A DNA stretch of 64,000 bases from the NCBI RefSeq assembly GCF_014076415.1, contig NZ_CP043568.1, positions 2,356,001 to 2,420,000 on the forward strand, in the 5' to 3' direction. Under the pieces are notes generated by a model. That model did not search any database and had not been told where the DNA came from. It saw only the letters and a program-made list of their open reading frames with translations. Made by a program: the position numbers and the translations under genes. Source of the stretch: Comamonas testosteroni. Its GTDB lineage: Bacteria; Pseudomonadota; Gammaproteobacteria; Burkholderiales; Burkholderiaceae_C. Shown piece after piece: positions 34,538-43,597 of the stretch (positions within the stretch are counted from its first letter, which is position 1; every line of letters starts with the position of its first letter).

Positions 34538-35059
34538 TTACTTGGCGGCTGCGCGTGCTGCTTCCGCCTTGGCCTTGGCCTCGTCCAGCTTCTTTTGCAG
34601 AGCGGCGGCTTCCGCTTCGGCCTTCTTGGCCTCTTCTTCCTTGGCCTTCTTGGCTTCTGCTTCCTTGTCGCCGCCACCCATGGCGCCTGCAATGGCATTG
34701 CCAGCCATGGTGCCGGCCACGGCACCAACGGCGGCGCCCGCCATGGTGCCCATCATGCCGGATCCACGAGCTGCAGGAGCCGCTGCTGCAGCGGGAGCGG
34801 CCGCAGGAGCTGCCGCTGCGGCGGGGGCTGCGGGTGTGGCAGGTGTAGCAGCCTTGGGTGCGGCGGCGGCAGGAGTCACGGGTGCGGGCTGTGCGGGCGC
34901 CTTGCTGCCGATGCTGGCAGGGCGGACAGACTTGCTGCTGCCCATGCGCTTGGCCTGAGCCAGGGAGGGCACGGTCAGCGATGCGATGGCGATGGCAATC
35001 ACGGAGGCAGCAGCACGGTACGAAGTCTTCACGAAATGGTTTCCAGTCATGGTTGTCAT
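34538..35059 (-). CDS. Exported Ala-rich protein with Gly-zipper and coiled-coil tail
   Basis: This 173-residue protein has a signal peptide (cleavage near SLAQA, residue 36), then an Ala/Pro-rich linker (about 45-98), a glycine-zipper-like hydrophobic segment (MMGTMAGAAVGAVAGTMAG, about 102-125) and a Lys/Glu/Ala heptad tail (about 128-173) that should form a coiled coil. This suggests a small envelope protein with a membrane-inserting segment, but I recognise no family. It stands alone. The ATG at 35059 follows AGGCAG; other in-frame starts lie close by. Confidence 0.75.
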   Translation of the reverse strand: MTTMTGNHFVKTSYRAAASVIAIAIASLTVPSLAQAKRMGSSKSVRPASIGSKAPAQPAPVTPAAAAPKAATPATPAAPAAAAAPAAAPAAAAAPAARGSGMMGTMAGAAVGAVAGTMAGNAIAGAMGGGDKEAEAKKAKEEEAKKAEAEAAALQKKLDEAKAKAEAARAAAK

Positions 35060-35418
35060 AGATGGCTGCCTGCTTCTCAAGGATGCAGGCAGCCAGCATG
35101 CCTTGCGACGCCTGTCGCATCAGGTTTGCTTGCTATGGTATTTAAAGTCAATGGGTGGATTTTCAAGGTGCTGAACTGAAACTGTCCGTAAAAGGACAGG
35201 GCTCGGACCCTGGCGGCCGGATGTTGTGTGATGTATGAGGCCGCACGCTATTGTAGGAACAGTCTGCATGCGCAAAAGTTCCAGCAGTCTTCAATGCAGG
35301 GAAATAGTCATGAAGTGCCCCGCAGCGGCTGAAGCGTAAGCGGGGCATGCTATCGAATCAGAGAGAAATTGCTTTAGCGCATCTGGTGCAGCTGCACCCA
35401 GTCCAGAAAGCGTGTCAT
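35060..35418 (+). other. Intergenic region with two hairpins
   Basis: These 359 bases contain no supported gene. A CTGTCC/GGACAG hairpin lies at 35181-35198, and a GCCCCGC/GCGGGGC stem with a 16-base loop at 35317-35346; neither has a good T-run on the relevant strand. The promoter of the minus-strand Ala-rich gene should lie here. Confidence 0.45.
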
Positions 35419-35931
35419 TTACTTGACGAGGAAGTCATGGCTGCCCTGGCCGATCCTGCCGTCGGCGTCGAGCAGCGTGTCGGACCAGCGCACAAAGCCC
35501 TCGGGCTGGGGCAGGGTGGGCATGTCCAGCGACACCAGCACATTGCGCAGGTGCTGCTGGGCCATGGCCGTGGCAGCCGCGCCGGGCGAGCTGCCGATCA
35601 CGGCGGCCGGCAGTCCTGCCCAGACGGATTGGCCATAGGGACGGCTCAGGCCATCGAGCACGTTCTTGAGCGATGCGGGGATGGAGCGGTTGTATTCGGG
35701 CGTCACGAACAGAACGCCGTTGCAGCCGCGAATCAGGGGTTTGAGCTCGTCGAAGGGCTTGAAATCGGGGGTGTTGTCGAAGTCGCGGTTGTAGACCGGC
35801 AGGCGGCTGATATCGATGAATTCGAAATCGGCCTTGTCCTGCATGAGTGCGGCCAGGCCCTGGCCGAGCTGGCGGTTGATGGACTGCTTGCTGAGACTGC
35901 CCACGATGACGGCGATTCTGAGTTGGCCCAT
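35419..35931 (-). CDS. NADPH-dependent FMN reductase
   Basis: This 170-residue flavodoxin-fold protein matches the ChrR/YieF/ArsH group: the phosphate-loop motif GSLSKQSINRQ (residues 11-21), the TPEYNRSIPASLKN motif near 78-91 and GLPAAVIGSSPG. Such enzymes use NAD(P)H to reduce quinones, chromate or flavins and help against oxidative stress. I chose ATG at 35931, which follows AAAGG and begins the fold directly. It is not part of an obvious operon; serB lies 144 bases upstream on the same strand. Confidence 0.9.
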   Translation of the reverse strand: MGQLRIAVIVGSLSKQSINRQLGQGLAALMQDKADFEFIDISRLPVYNRDFDNTPDFKPFDELKPLIRGCNGVLFVTPEYNRSIPASLKNVLDGLSRPYGQSVWAGLPAAVIGSSPGAAATAMAQQHLRNVLVSLDMPTLPQPEGFVRWSDTLLDADGRIGQGSHDFLVK

Positions 35932-36074
35932 GCTCTGACCTTTCGACTGGGTTGAGGGAGATGCATGGCACTGTAGCAAAGCTGCCGGGGATTGCTGCGC
36001 CGCAGTGGGCGCAAAAAAGCCGCGGCCCCAAGATGACGGGACAGCGGCTTATGGGCGCGTGTGCTTGTTGCTGC

Positions 36075-36788
36075 CTATCGGAGCACTTCCAGCAGGCGAT
36101 CCAGGCCGCCCTCGTTGATGGCAACCTTGGCCTCGTTGCGCACGCGCGGCTTGGCGTGGAAGGCCACGGACAGGCCGGCCGCCTGCATCATGGGAATGTC
36201 GTTGCTGCCATCGCCCACGGCAATGCACTGGCTGGCATCGATGCCGATCAGCGAGGCCACTTCAAGCAAGGTACGTCGCTTTTCAGCGCCGTCGCAGATA
36301 TCGCCCCAGGCCTGCTCGATCAGGCCACCGGTCAGTGCACCGTCCTTGATCTCCAGCACATTGGCGCGCACAAAGTCGATTTCCAGCAGGCCGCGCACAT
36401 GCTCGGCAAAGTAGGTAAAGCCGCCGGAGACCAGCAGCACCTTCAGGCCGGCGGCCTTGGCGGCCTTGATCAGGGTTTCAGCGCCCGGCGAGAGTTTCAG
36501 GCGTTCGGCCAGAACGCGGGCCATGTCGGCTTCGGTCACTCCGACCAGCTTTCCTACGCGCTGGCGCAGGCTGTCCTTGAAGTCGGTGATTTCGCCGCGC
36601 ATGGTGGCTTCGGTAATCGCCGCCACTTCGGCTTTCTTGCCCGTGGCGTCGGCGATCTCGTCGATGCATTCGATGGTGATCAGCGTCGAGTCCATATCAA
36701 AGGCGATGAGCTTGTAGTCCGCCAGCTTCTGGGGGGCGGTAAAGCCGCGGATCATCAGGCCGGGAGCGAATTCGGTGGCGTCGGTCAT
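36075..36788 (-). CDS. serB: Phosphoserine phosphatase
   Basis: This 237-residue HAD phosphatase carries motif I DMDSTLITIECIDEIAD (nucleophile D33, with the SerB substrate residues), motif II VSGGFTYF and motif IV VGDGSNDIPMM. It performs the last step of serine synthesis. It lacks the N-terminal ACT domain found in longer SerB proteins. ATG at 36788 is chosen because the family starts close to it; a longer open frame extends upstream without support. Confidence 0.93.
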   Translation of the reverse strand: MTDATEFAPGLMIRGFTAPQKLADYKLIAFDMDSTLITIECIDEIADATGKKAEVAAITEATMRGEITDFKDSLRQRVGKLVGVTEADMARVLAERLKLSPGAETLIKAAKAAGLKVLLVSGGFTYFAEHVRGLLEIDFVRANVLEIKDGALTGGLIEQAWGDICDGAEKRRTLLEVASLIGIDASQCIAVGDGSNDIPMMQAAGLSVAFHAKPRVRNEAKVAINEGGLDRLLEVLR

Positions 36789-36943
36789 TGCGAGTCGTGC
36801 GAATGAGGAGGTAGCAGAAAGGGGAATGGCGGAGATCGGGTCTGCGCCATTCCTCAAGATGGCCGCCATTATCCGCTGTTGTGGCGGGCTTCGGCTTGCC
36901 ATTCACCCAGGAGTCTGCCCCCTGGTGCTGCACGAGACGGCAT

Positions 36944-37966
36944 CTACTGCGGCTGAATGCCTGCGGCCTTGACCAGTTCGGCATGCAGCCTGATGTCCTG
37001 GGCCACGGTCTGCCTGAGCTGCTCTGGCGTCGATGGCGCGACTTCCATGCCGTTTTCACCCAGTTTGGTCTTGATATCGCTGTCCAGTGCAACGCGCACG
37101 GCGCGGTTGAGCTTGTCGATCACGGGCTGAGGCGTCTTGGCCGGGGCGAACAGACCGACCCAGGCCGAGAGGTTGAGATCGGTAAAACCGCCTTCCGCCA
37201 TGGTGGGAGTGTTGGGCAGCATGGCCGCGCGCCTGGGCGCCATCAGCGCAAGGGCATGCAGCTTGCCGGCCTGGATATGGGGCAGGGCTTCGGGCAGCAC
37301 GGCAAACAACATGTCCACATTGCCCGCCAGCGTATCGTTGACGGCTGGCGCACCGCCTTTGTAGGGCACGTGCAGCATCTTGGCCTGGGTGCGCGTCTCG
37401 AACATCAACGCTGCCAGGTGCTGGGGGCTGCCGTCGCCGGATGAGGCAAAGGTCAGCTTGCCCGGGGCGGCCTTGGCTGCCGCCACCACGGCAGCCACAC
37501 TGGGGAACTTCTGCCTGTCCTTGACCACCAGCACCATGGGTTGGTTTACCAGCTTGCTGATGGGCGCGAAGTCGGCCTCGGGGTCATAGGGCAGGGATTT
37601 GAAAATGCTCCTGTTGGTGGTCAGGAATGAGGCTGGCGAGACCATCAGCGTATAGCCGTCCGGTGCAGAGCGTGCCACGGCCGGCGTGCCGATCTGGCCC
37701 GAGGCACCGGCGCGGTTGTCCACCACAAAAGGCTGCTTGAGTTCGCTGGCCAGCTTTTGACTCACGACTCGGGCAATCATGTCGGCGCTGCCTCCTGCCG
37801 GCAGGGCGACGATGACCTTGACCGCGCGCTCGGGATAGGCGTCCTGTGCCTGGGCCGTGGCGGCAAAGCCCGCCACCAGCGCGCAGGCCAGCGCGGGGCG
37901 GGCCATGGCATGAACGGCATGGTGAATTCTGCTGTGAGCGGTATTGCGAACGGGTTGGAGCAGCAT
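36944..37966 (-). CDS. Bug/TctC family periplasmic binding protein
   Basis: This 340-residue protein has a signal peptide (ATAQAQDAYPERAVKVIVALPAGG across the cleavage near 41) and the Bug signatures PAGGSADMIARVV, NRAGASGQIG, APDGYTLM and VPYKGGAPAVNDTLAG. Bug proteins bind small carboxylates or related compounds for tripartite tricarboxylate transporters and are greatly expanded in Bordetella and Comamonas relatives. No tctA or tctB gene is near, so the partner and ligand are unknown. GAGAGGG precedes the ATG at 37966. Confidence 0.92.
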   Translation of the reverse strand: MLLQPVRNTAHSRIHHAVHAMARPALACALVAGFAATAQAQDAYPERAVKVIVALPAGGSADMIARVVSQKLASELKQPFVVDNRAGASGQIGTPAVARSAPDGYTLMVSPASFLTTNRSIFKSLPYDPEADFAPISKLVNQPMVLVVKDRQKFPSVAAVVAAAKAAPGKLTFASSGDGSPQHLAALMFETRTQAKMLHVPYKGGAPAVNDTLAGNVDMLFAVLPEALPHIQAGKLHALALMAPRRAAMLPNTPTMAEGGFTDLNLSAWVGLFAPAKTPQPVIDKLNRAVRVALDSDIKTKLGENGMEVAPSTPEQLRQTVAQDIRLHAELVKAAGIQPQ

Positions 37967-38147
37967 GCGATCCCTCTCTTTCTCAAGACATGCACCGGTT
38001 TGGTGATTGCCGCGGTGCGATAGCCCGATGATGAGCAAGCCTTGTGCCAACTGCCTTGGCGTCTTGCCGGATGGGAAAGATGCGGTTTGCGCAGTGGCCG
38101 GGAAAGTGGCAGAGCTGAAGTGGCAGAGCTGATGCGCCTCGACGGCC

Positions 38148-38753
38148 TCAGCTTTCAGGATTGCCAGGCGGCTGCAGATATATGGCATCGGACCAGGTGG
38201 CCACCCAGTGCGGGCGAAACACCACGAATACTGCGGTCAGCATGCCGGTGGTCACGCCGTCGCTCCAGGCCATGAGCCAGCGGGCCATGCGGGAGAGCTC
38301 GTCGTTGACATTGGGCAGCACATGCCCCGCCCATTGGCCGAGCAGGGATGCGATGAACACGCACACAACCGTGCCCAGGAAGCCGCGCAAGAAAATAAAG
38401 ACAAAGATGTTGTGCCAGCACCAGCGGCGCACTGCAGCTCCCCAGAGCATGGCCAGCGTGGCCGGCACCAGCCCCTGCCAGACCGCCAGGCCCAGAGCGT
38501 CCTGCAGTCCGAGTGCGGGAGCCAATGCAAAGGCAATAGCGCTTGTCGCAATCAGTACGGGCACCGCAAGCGGCCAGCCGATCAGAAGCAGCACCAGCGG
38601 CGCACCAGACCAGTGCAGCTGCAAGGGCATTTTGTGCAGCGCAGGCAGTGCCCAGATCCAGGGCAGCAGCACCAGAATGGCCAGCAGCGGTGTGATCAGC
38701 GGCGACAGCACCGGGTCATGCATGCCGCCGGGACCGGCCCGGCTGCCCAGCAT
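38148..38753 (-). CDS. COG3235-type membrane protein (CbiM-like, often called ECF transporter permease)
   Basis: This 201-residue protein has about six hydrophobic segments and a C-terminal block (DGVTTGMLTAVFVVFRPHWVATWSDAIYL, residues about 166-195) that I recognise from the COG3235 group annotated as energy-coupling-factor permeases. A histidine lies in WCWHNIFVFIF. Cobalt or another metal/vitamin substrate is often proposed, without proof. The start follows a tiny hydrophobic frame by one codon; a second in-frame ATG lies 30 bases on. It is downstream of mfd on the same strand. Confidence 0.7.
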   Translation of the reverse strand: MLGSRAGPGGMHDPVLSPLITPLLAILVLLPWIWALPALHKMPLQLHWSGAPLVLLLIGWPLAVPVLIATSAIAFALAPALGLQDALGLAVWQGLVPATLAMLWGAAVRRWCWHNIFVFIFLRGFLGTVVCVFIASLLGQWAGHVLPNVNDELSRMARWLMAWSDGVTTGMLTAVFVVFRPHWVATWSDAIYLQPPGNPES

Positions 38754-38756
38754 GCG

Positions 38757-38819
38757 TCAGGGGCGGCAGAGCAGGGCCAGCAGCAGGGCCAGCAGGGTAA
38801 TGGCGGCTTCAAGAAACAT
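38757..38819 (-). CDS. Possible 20-residue hydrophobic leader peptide or small membrane protein
   Basis: A 20-codon frame encodes MFLEAAITLLALLLALLCRP, one predicted membrane helix. Its TGA is separated from the ATG of the COG3235 gene by one codon, so translation of the two could be coupled. The downstream gene has no Shine-Dalgarno of its own. No strong ribosome-binding site precedes this frame either, so coding status is uncertain. Confidence 0.4.
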   Translation of the reverse strand: MFLEAAITLLALLLALLCRP

Positions 38820-38912
38820 GGCGGCTCGGAAAATCAGGTTCCATCGCCATCTTGCACTGTCTGCATCGGCCGGGGCTCAATAGCCCTGCTGGCTTTGTCA
38901 GCAGCCCCGTTA

Positions 38913-41900
38913 TCAGGCATGAACGGCAGCTTCGTTCTTGAGCGGCTGGCCCAGGCTGCGCAGTACATCGCGCACCATCTGGGCACGGTCCTTGGGGTTC
39001 TCCAGCTCTTTTTCGATGCGCAGCTTCTCATTGCCCGCCAGCTTGATGTGCTTGTTCTTCTGGATCAGGTGAATGATGTTCATGGGATCGATGGGCGGCT
39101 GAGGCTTGAAGCTGATGTTGATCACGCCGGGGGCAGCATCGACCTTGACCACGCCATAGGGCTGGCTCAGCACGCGCAGGCGGTGCACGTCGATCAGGGT
39201 CTGCGCCTGGGGCGGCAACTTGCCGAAGCGGTCCACGATTTCCTCGAGCAGGGTATCGATCTGATCGGCGGTCTTGGCCGTGGCCAGCTTCTTGTAGAAC
39301 GACAGGCGCAGATGCACATCGCCGCAGTAGTCGTTGGGCAGCAGGGCCGGAGCGTGAAGATTGATATCGGTGGAGGCCGACAGCGGCGAGAGCAGATCGG
39401 GTTCCTTGCCTGCCTTGAGGCTGCGCACGGCTTCGGACAGCATCTCGTTATAGAGCTGAAAGCCCACTTCCATCATATTGCCGCTCTGGTTCTCGCTCAG
39501 CACCTCGCCGGCGCCACGGATTTCCAGGTCATGCATGGCCAGATAGAAGCCCGAGCCCAACTCCTCCATCTGCTGGATGGCCTCCAGCCGCTGCTGGGCC
39601 TGCTTGGTCAGGCTGTCCAGGTCCGGCACCATCAGATAGGCATAGGCCTGATGGTGGCTGCGTCCAACGCGGCCGCGCAACTGGTGCAGCTGTGCCAGGC
39701 CGAACTTGTCGGCGCGGCTGATGAGAATGGTGTTGGCCGATGGCACGTCGATACCGGTTTCGATGATGGTCGAGCACAGCAATATGTTGTAGCGCTGGGC
39801 CACGAAGTCGCGCATCACACGTTCCAGCTCGCGCTCGGGCATCTGGCCGTGGGCCACGGCGATGCGGGCCTCGGGCAGGATTTCTTCCAGCTTTTGCTTG
39901 CGGTTCTCTATGGTCTCGACCTCGTTGTGCAGGAAGTAGATCTGTCCTCCGCGCTTGAGCTCGCGCAGCACAGCTTCGCGAATCACGCCCGTGCCTTCGT
40001 TGCGCACAAAGGTCTTGATGGCCAGACGCCGCTGCGGCGCCGTGGCAATCACCGACAGATCGCGCAGCCCCTCCAGCGCCATACCCATGGTGCGCGGAAT
40101 CGGGGTGGCCGTCAGTGTCAGCACATCGACCTCGGCACGCATGGCCTTCATGGCCTCCTTGTGGCGCACGCCAAAGCGGTGTTCCTCGTCGATGATGAGC
40201 AGGCCCAGGTTCTTGAACTGTGTGGATTCGGACAGCAGCTTGTGCGTGCCGACCACGATATCGACCGTACCGTCCGAGATGCCCTTGATGGCGGCCGTGA
40301 TTTCCTTGCCCGAGCGAAAGCGCGACACCTCGGCCACCTTGATCGGCCATTTGGAGAAGCGGTCCACCAGGGTCTGGTAATGCTGCTCGGCCAGCAGCGT
40401 GGTGGGGGCCAGGAAGGCGACCTGCTTGCCGCCCATGGCTGCCACAAAGGCCGCGCGCAGCGCGACCTCGGTCTTGCCGAAGCCCACATCGCCACAGACC
40501 AGGCGGTCCATGGGCTGGGGGCTGATCATGTCCTGCACCACGGCGTGGATGGCAGCGCGCTGGTCGGCCGTTTCCTCGAAGCCGAAGTCGGCCACAAACT
40601 GCTCGTAGTCGGCCGTGGGGAAGCGGAAGGCATGGCCCTGGCGCGCGGCGCGGCGGGCGTAGATATTGAGCAGCTCGGCCGCCGAGTCGCGCACCTGCTC
40701 GGCGGCCTTGCGCTTGGCTTTTTCCCATTGCGTGCCGCCCAGCTTGTGCAATGGCGCATCGTCGGGCGAAACGCCGGTGTAGCGGCTGATCAGATGCAAC
40801 TGGCTGACGGGGACATAGAGCACGGCGTCGGCCGCATATTCCAGATGCAGAAACTCCTGCAGTGCGGGCGTGCCGTCAGGGTTCTTCTGGCCCATGTCCA
40901 TGTTGATCAGCCCGCGATAGCGGCCTATGCCATGGTCGGAGTGAACAATGGGGTCGCCTACCTTGAGCTCGGACAAGTCCTTGATCAAGGCCTCCACGTC
41001 GCTGACCTGCTCCTGGCGTCGACGACGCCGGCCCGTGGGGCTGCTGGCAAACAGCTCGGTTTCGGTAACGAAGTCCAGGCCTTCCTCGACCCAGGCAAAG
41101 CCCGTCATCAGGCTGGAGGTGGCAATGCCGACCTTTTCCGTGGCATCGGCCTGGAACTCGGCCAGAGAATCGAACACGGGCGGGTTGACGCCCGAGGCGC
41201 GGAAAAAGTCCAGCAGGCTCTCTCGCCTGCCATCGGATTCGGCCAGAAGCAAGACCCTGCTTGCACCAGCTGCTATATGTTTTTGCAGCTTGGCCAGCGG
41301 GTCATCGGCTCCGCGCAGCACGGAAAGGTCTTCGAGCTTCTGGAAGATGGCGCTGTCGGCCACATCTTCGGTGCCCGGGCGCAAGGCCAGCTGGGCATGC
41401 TCCTTGCTGCGGGTATAGAACTGGTCGGCGCTGAGAAACAGGGTCTCGGGCGGCAGCGCCGGGTGGTCGGGGTCGCCTTGCACCAGACGGTAGCGGTCCT
41501 TGGTGTCCTGCCAGAAGCGCTGGAAGGCCGGCTCCAGATCGCCATGCAACACCACGGTGGCCTCGTTGCCCAGATAGTCGAAGACGGTGGCCGTCTCGTC
41601 AAAGAACAGCGGCAGGTAGTACTCGATGCCGGCCGTGGCAATACCGGCACCCATGTCCTTGTAGATGCGGCTGCGCGTGGGGTCGCCCTCGAGCAGCTCG
41701 CGCCAGCGGCTGCGGAACTTGGCGCGCGCCTCATCGTCCATCGGGAACTCGCGGCCTGGCAGCAGGCGCACCTCGGGCACAGGGTAGAGGCTGCGCTGTG
41801 TGTCGGGGTCGAAGGTGCGGATGGAGTCGATCTCGTCGTCGAACAGGTCCACGCGATAGGGCTGGAGCGAGCCCATGGGGAACAGGTCGATCAGGCCGCC

Positions 41901-42404
41901 GCGCACCGCGTATTCGCCATGACTGACCACCTGGGACACATGCTGGTAGCCCGCCAGCGTGAGCTGGGCCTTGAGCTTGGCCTCGTCCAGCTTCTGGCCT
42001 TGCTTGAATTCAAAGGTATAGCCGGCCAGAAACGAGGGCGGGGCCAGGCGATAGAGGGCTGTGGTGGCGGGCACGATGACCACATCGGCGCCATGCTGCT
42101 TGTCGCGCTGGTTGATGCGCCACAGCGTGGCAAGGCGTTCGCTGATCAGATCCTGGTGCGGTGAGAAGCTGTCGTAGGGCAGGGTTTCCCAGTCGGGGAA
42201 CAATGCGCAGCGCAGCTCGGGGGCGAAGAAGGCCATCTCTTCCATGAGCCGGTGGGCGTCGGCTGCATCGGCCGTGACGATGGCCGTGACCCGGCCGTCC
42301 TGCTTTTCGCGCTCGCCCAGCCTGGCCAGCAGCAGCGCGTCGGCGCTGCCGACAGGGCGGGGCAGGTGAAAGCGTTTACCGGGAGTGAGCTTGGGCAGTT
42401 GCAT
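38913..42404 (-). CDS. mfd: Transcription-repair coupling factor Mfd
   Basis: This 1163-residue protein matches Mfd throughout: the UvrB-like N-terminal module, an RNA-polymerase interaction domain (VGDPIVHSDHGIGRYRGL, near 490-510), the helicase motifs GDVGFGKTEVALRA (Walker A), DEEHRFGV (Walker B box) and TATPIPRTM, then the TRG motif region and the C-terminal domain. It removes stalled RNA polymerase and recruits UvrA. Length is close to E. coli Mfd (1148). It is divergent from ispD with a 276-base gap. Confidence 0.97.
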   Translation of the reverse strand: MQLPKLTPGKRFHLPRPVGSADALLLARLGEREKQDGRVTAIVTADAADAHRLMEEMAFFAPELRCALFPDWETLPYDSFSPHQDLISERLATLWRINQRDKQHGADVVIVPATTALYRLAPPSFLAGYTFEFKQGQKLDEAKLKAQLTLAGYQHVSQVVSHGEYAVRGGLIDLFPMGSLQPYRVDLFDDEIDSIRTFDPDTQRSLYPVPEVRLLPGREFPMDDEARAKFRSRWRELLEGDPTRSRIYKDMGAGIATAGIEYYLPLFFDETATVFDYLGNEATVVLHGDLEPAFQRFWQDTKDRYRLVQGDPDHPALPPETLFLSADQFYTRSKEHAQLALRPGTEDVADSAIFQKLEDLSVLRGADDPLAKLQKHIAAGASRVLLLAESDGRRESLLDFFRASGVNPPVFDSLAEFQADATEKVGIATSSLMTGFAWVEEGLDFVTETELFASSPTGRRRRRQEQVSDVEALIKDLSELKVGDPIVHSDHGIGRYRGLINMDMGQKNPDGTPALQEFLHLEYAADAVLYVPVSQLHLISRYTGVSPDDAPLHKLGGTQWEKAKRKAAEQVRDSAAELLNIYARRAARQGHAFRFPTADYEQFVADFGFEETADQRAAIHAVVQDMISPQPMDRLVCGDVGFGKTEVALRAAFVAAMGGKQVAFLAPTTLLAEQHYQTLVDRFSKWPIKVAEVSRFRSGKEITAAIKGISDGTVDIVVGTHKLLSESTQFKNLGLLIIDEEHRFGVRHKEAMKAMRAEVDVLTLTATPIPRTMGMALEGLRDLSVIATAPQRRLAIKTFVRNEGTGVIREAVLRELKRGGQIYFLHNEVETIENRKQKLEEILPEARIAVAHGQMPERELERVMRDFVAQRYNILLCSTIIETGIDVPSANTILISRADKFGLAQLHQLRGRVGRSHHQAYAYLMVPDLDSLTKQAQQRLEAIQQMEELGSGFYLAMHDLEIRGAGEVLSENQSGNMMEVGFQLYNEMLSEAVRSLKAGKEPDLLSPLSASTDINLHAPALLPNDYCGDVHLRLSFYKKLATAKTADQIDTLLEEIVDRFGKLPPQAQTLIDVHRLRVLSQPYGVVKVDAAPGVINISFKPQPPIDPMNIIHLIQKNKHIKLAGNEKLRIEKELENPKDRAQMVRDVLRSLGQPLKNEAAVHA

Positions 42405-42680
42405 GGTTTTTCACAGACGAACGCAGGCAGCGGCGCACAGAAGCGGGCTGGATGCAAAAAAACGGGGACAGATTGAATGCGGGCGAGTCCGGCCATCAAA
42501 GGCTGGGCTCACAGCCCAATCAGCGCGGAGCTGATGGTTGGCGGCGCATTCACTCAAAATGGGGACACCTCAAGGCGATGCAAGCCGAAAGCAGGTCTTC
42601 GATGGGTCTCAGGGGCTTTCGGACGAAATGGTGATTTTAAAATACTGTGCATGACAGATCGGTTTTTCTCGCCTGAGTCC
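42405..42680 (+). promoter_or_regulatory. Divergent mfd/ispD upstream region with tandem hairpins
   Basis: This gap has two adjacent perfect hairpins, GGGCT/AGCCC (42505-42517) and ATCAGC/GCTGAT (42519-42535), and two copies of an ATGGGGACA/ACGGGGACA-like word (near 42461 and 42558). It should contain both promoters and the ispD leader. I see no gene here, though an in-frame ATG at 42651 could extend IspD by ten residues. Confidence 0.4.
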
Positions 42681-43448
42681 ATGACGGACGACAAGGCAAA
42701 CGCTGCAGCGGCGTCGTCGCCGGCATCTGCGCCCCGCTGCTGGGGGCTGATTCCCTGCGCGGGCGTCGGTCTGCGCGCCATTGCCGCTGATTCCCCGGCC
42801 CCCGAGCTGCCCAAGCAATACCAGAGTGTTGCGGGGCAGCCCATGGTCATGCACACGCTGGCCGCGATGTTGGCGGTGGAGCGCATGCACAAGGTGCTGC
42901 TGGTGGTCTCTGCTGCCGATGGCTTCTGGCAGGAGCGCGACACGGACGCCCGGCTCAGCATTGCTGCCTGTGGAGGAGCCACCCGTGCCGAGACAGTGGG
43001 CAACGGCCTGCAGGAGTTGCTGCGCATGGGAGCCAGCGGCGAGGACTGGGTGCTGGTGCATGACGCGGCGCGCTGTCTGGTCGCATCGGCGCAGGTCAAT
43101 GCCTTGATCGATGCCTGCCTGCCGGATGCGGTGGGGGGGCTGCTGGCGCTGAAGCTGCCCGATACGCTCAAGCAGCAGGCCGCCGGCGCGGGCCCGGCGC
43201 GTGTGGCGCAGACGGTGGAGCGCAGCGACAAATGGCTGGCTCAGACGCCGCAGATGTTCCGCATCGCAGCCTTGCTGGCTGCGCTGCAGGCGGCGGGAGC
43301 CACCGTGACCGATGAAGCCAGCGCCATGGAACTGGCCGGCCACTCCCCCAGACTGGTGCCGGGCGGTGCGCAGAACTTCAAGGTGACCTACCCCGACGAC
43401 TTTTCGCTGGCCGAGGCCGTGCTGCTGCAGCGCAAGGCGCGTGGCTAG
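42681..43448 (+). CDS. ispD: 2-C-methyl-D-erythritol 4-phosphate cytidylyltransferase
   Basis: This 255-residue enzyme makes CDP-methylerythritol in the MEP isoprenoid pathway. The nucleotide-binding start [26 protein letters not shown] keeps the arginine and the PKQY lysine, but has several residues inserted between them compared with E. coli IspD. Other family blocks are [15 protein letters not shown] and [14 protein letters not shown] at 42681 is chosen; 42651 is possible. The adjacent ispF gene, 149 bases on, belongs to the same pathway. Confidence 0.93.
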   Translation: MTDDKANAAAASSPASAPRCWGLIPCAGVGLRAIAADSPAPELPKQYQSVAGQPMVMHTLAAMLAVERMHKVLLVVSAADGFWQERDTDARLSIAACGGATRAETVGNGLQELLRMGASGEDWVLVHDAARCLVASAQVNALIDACLPDAVGGLLALKLPDTLKQQAAGAGPARVAQTVERSDKWLAQTPQMFRIAALLAALQAAGATVTDEASAMELAGHSPRLVPGGAQNFKVTYPDDFSLAEAVLLQRKARG

Positions 43449-43544
43449 ACGGATCGCCACGGACTGGGCATATGCACACAAGAATGCACGACTGGCATTG
43501 CTATCGGCAGAATGCCGTGCCTGACCCGGTTCGGTGCAGGTGGT

Positions 43545-43597
43545 ATTTAATTGATAGCTGCTTGCGCTTCTTGGGCAAGGGTTTGACAAGGATTTAT
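43545..43597 (+). repeat. Dispersed intergenic repeat, copy D
   Basis: It reads ATTTAATTGATAGCTGCTTG, then CGCTTCTTGGGCAAGGG, and ends in a T/A-rich arm. It runs up to the ispF ATG, and the ribosome-binding site AAGGA of ispF lies inside its 3' arm. Confidence 0.6.

Noticed and set aside
35317..35346. GC-rich hairpin downstream of the FMN reductase gene as a terminator
   Set aside because: No T-run follows on the minus strand, so it is noted only as a stem.
41255..41290. A GCTGCTATATGTTTTTGC stretch within mfd resembling the dispersed repeat
   Set aside because: It fits normal mfd coding sequence and lacks the second arm.
38208..42164. A 1318-codon open frame on the plus strand opposite mfd
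   Set aside because: It is the antisense mirror of a clear mfd gene; such frames are common in high-GC DNA and it matches no protein family.
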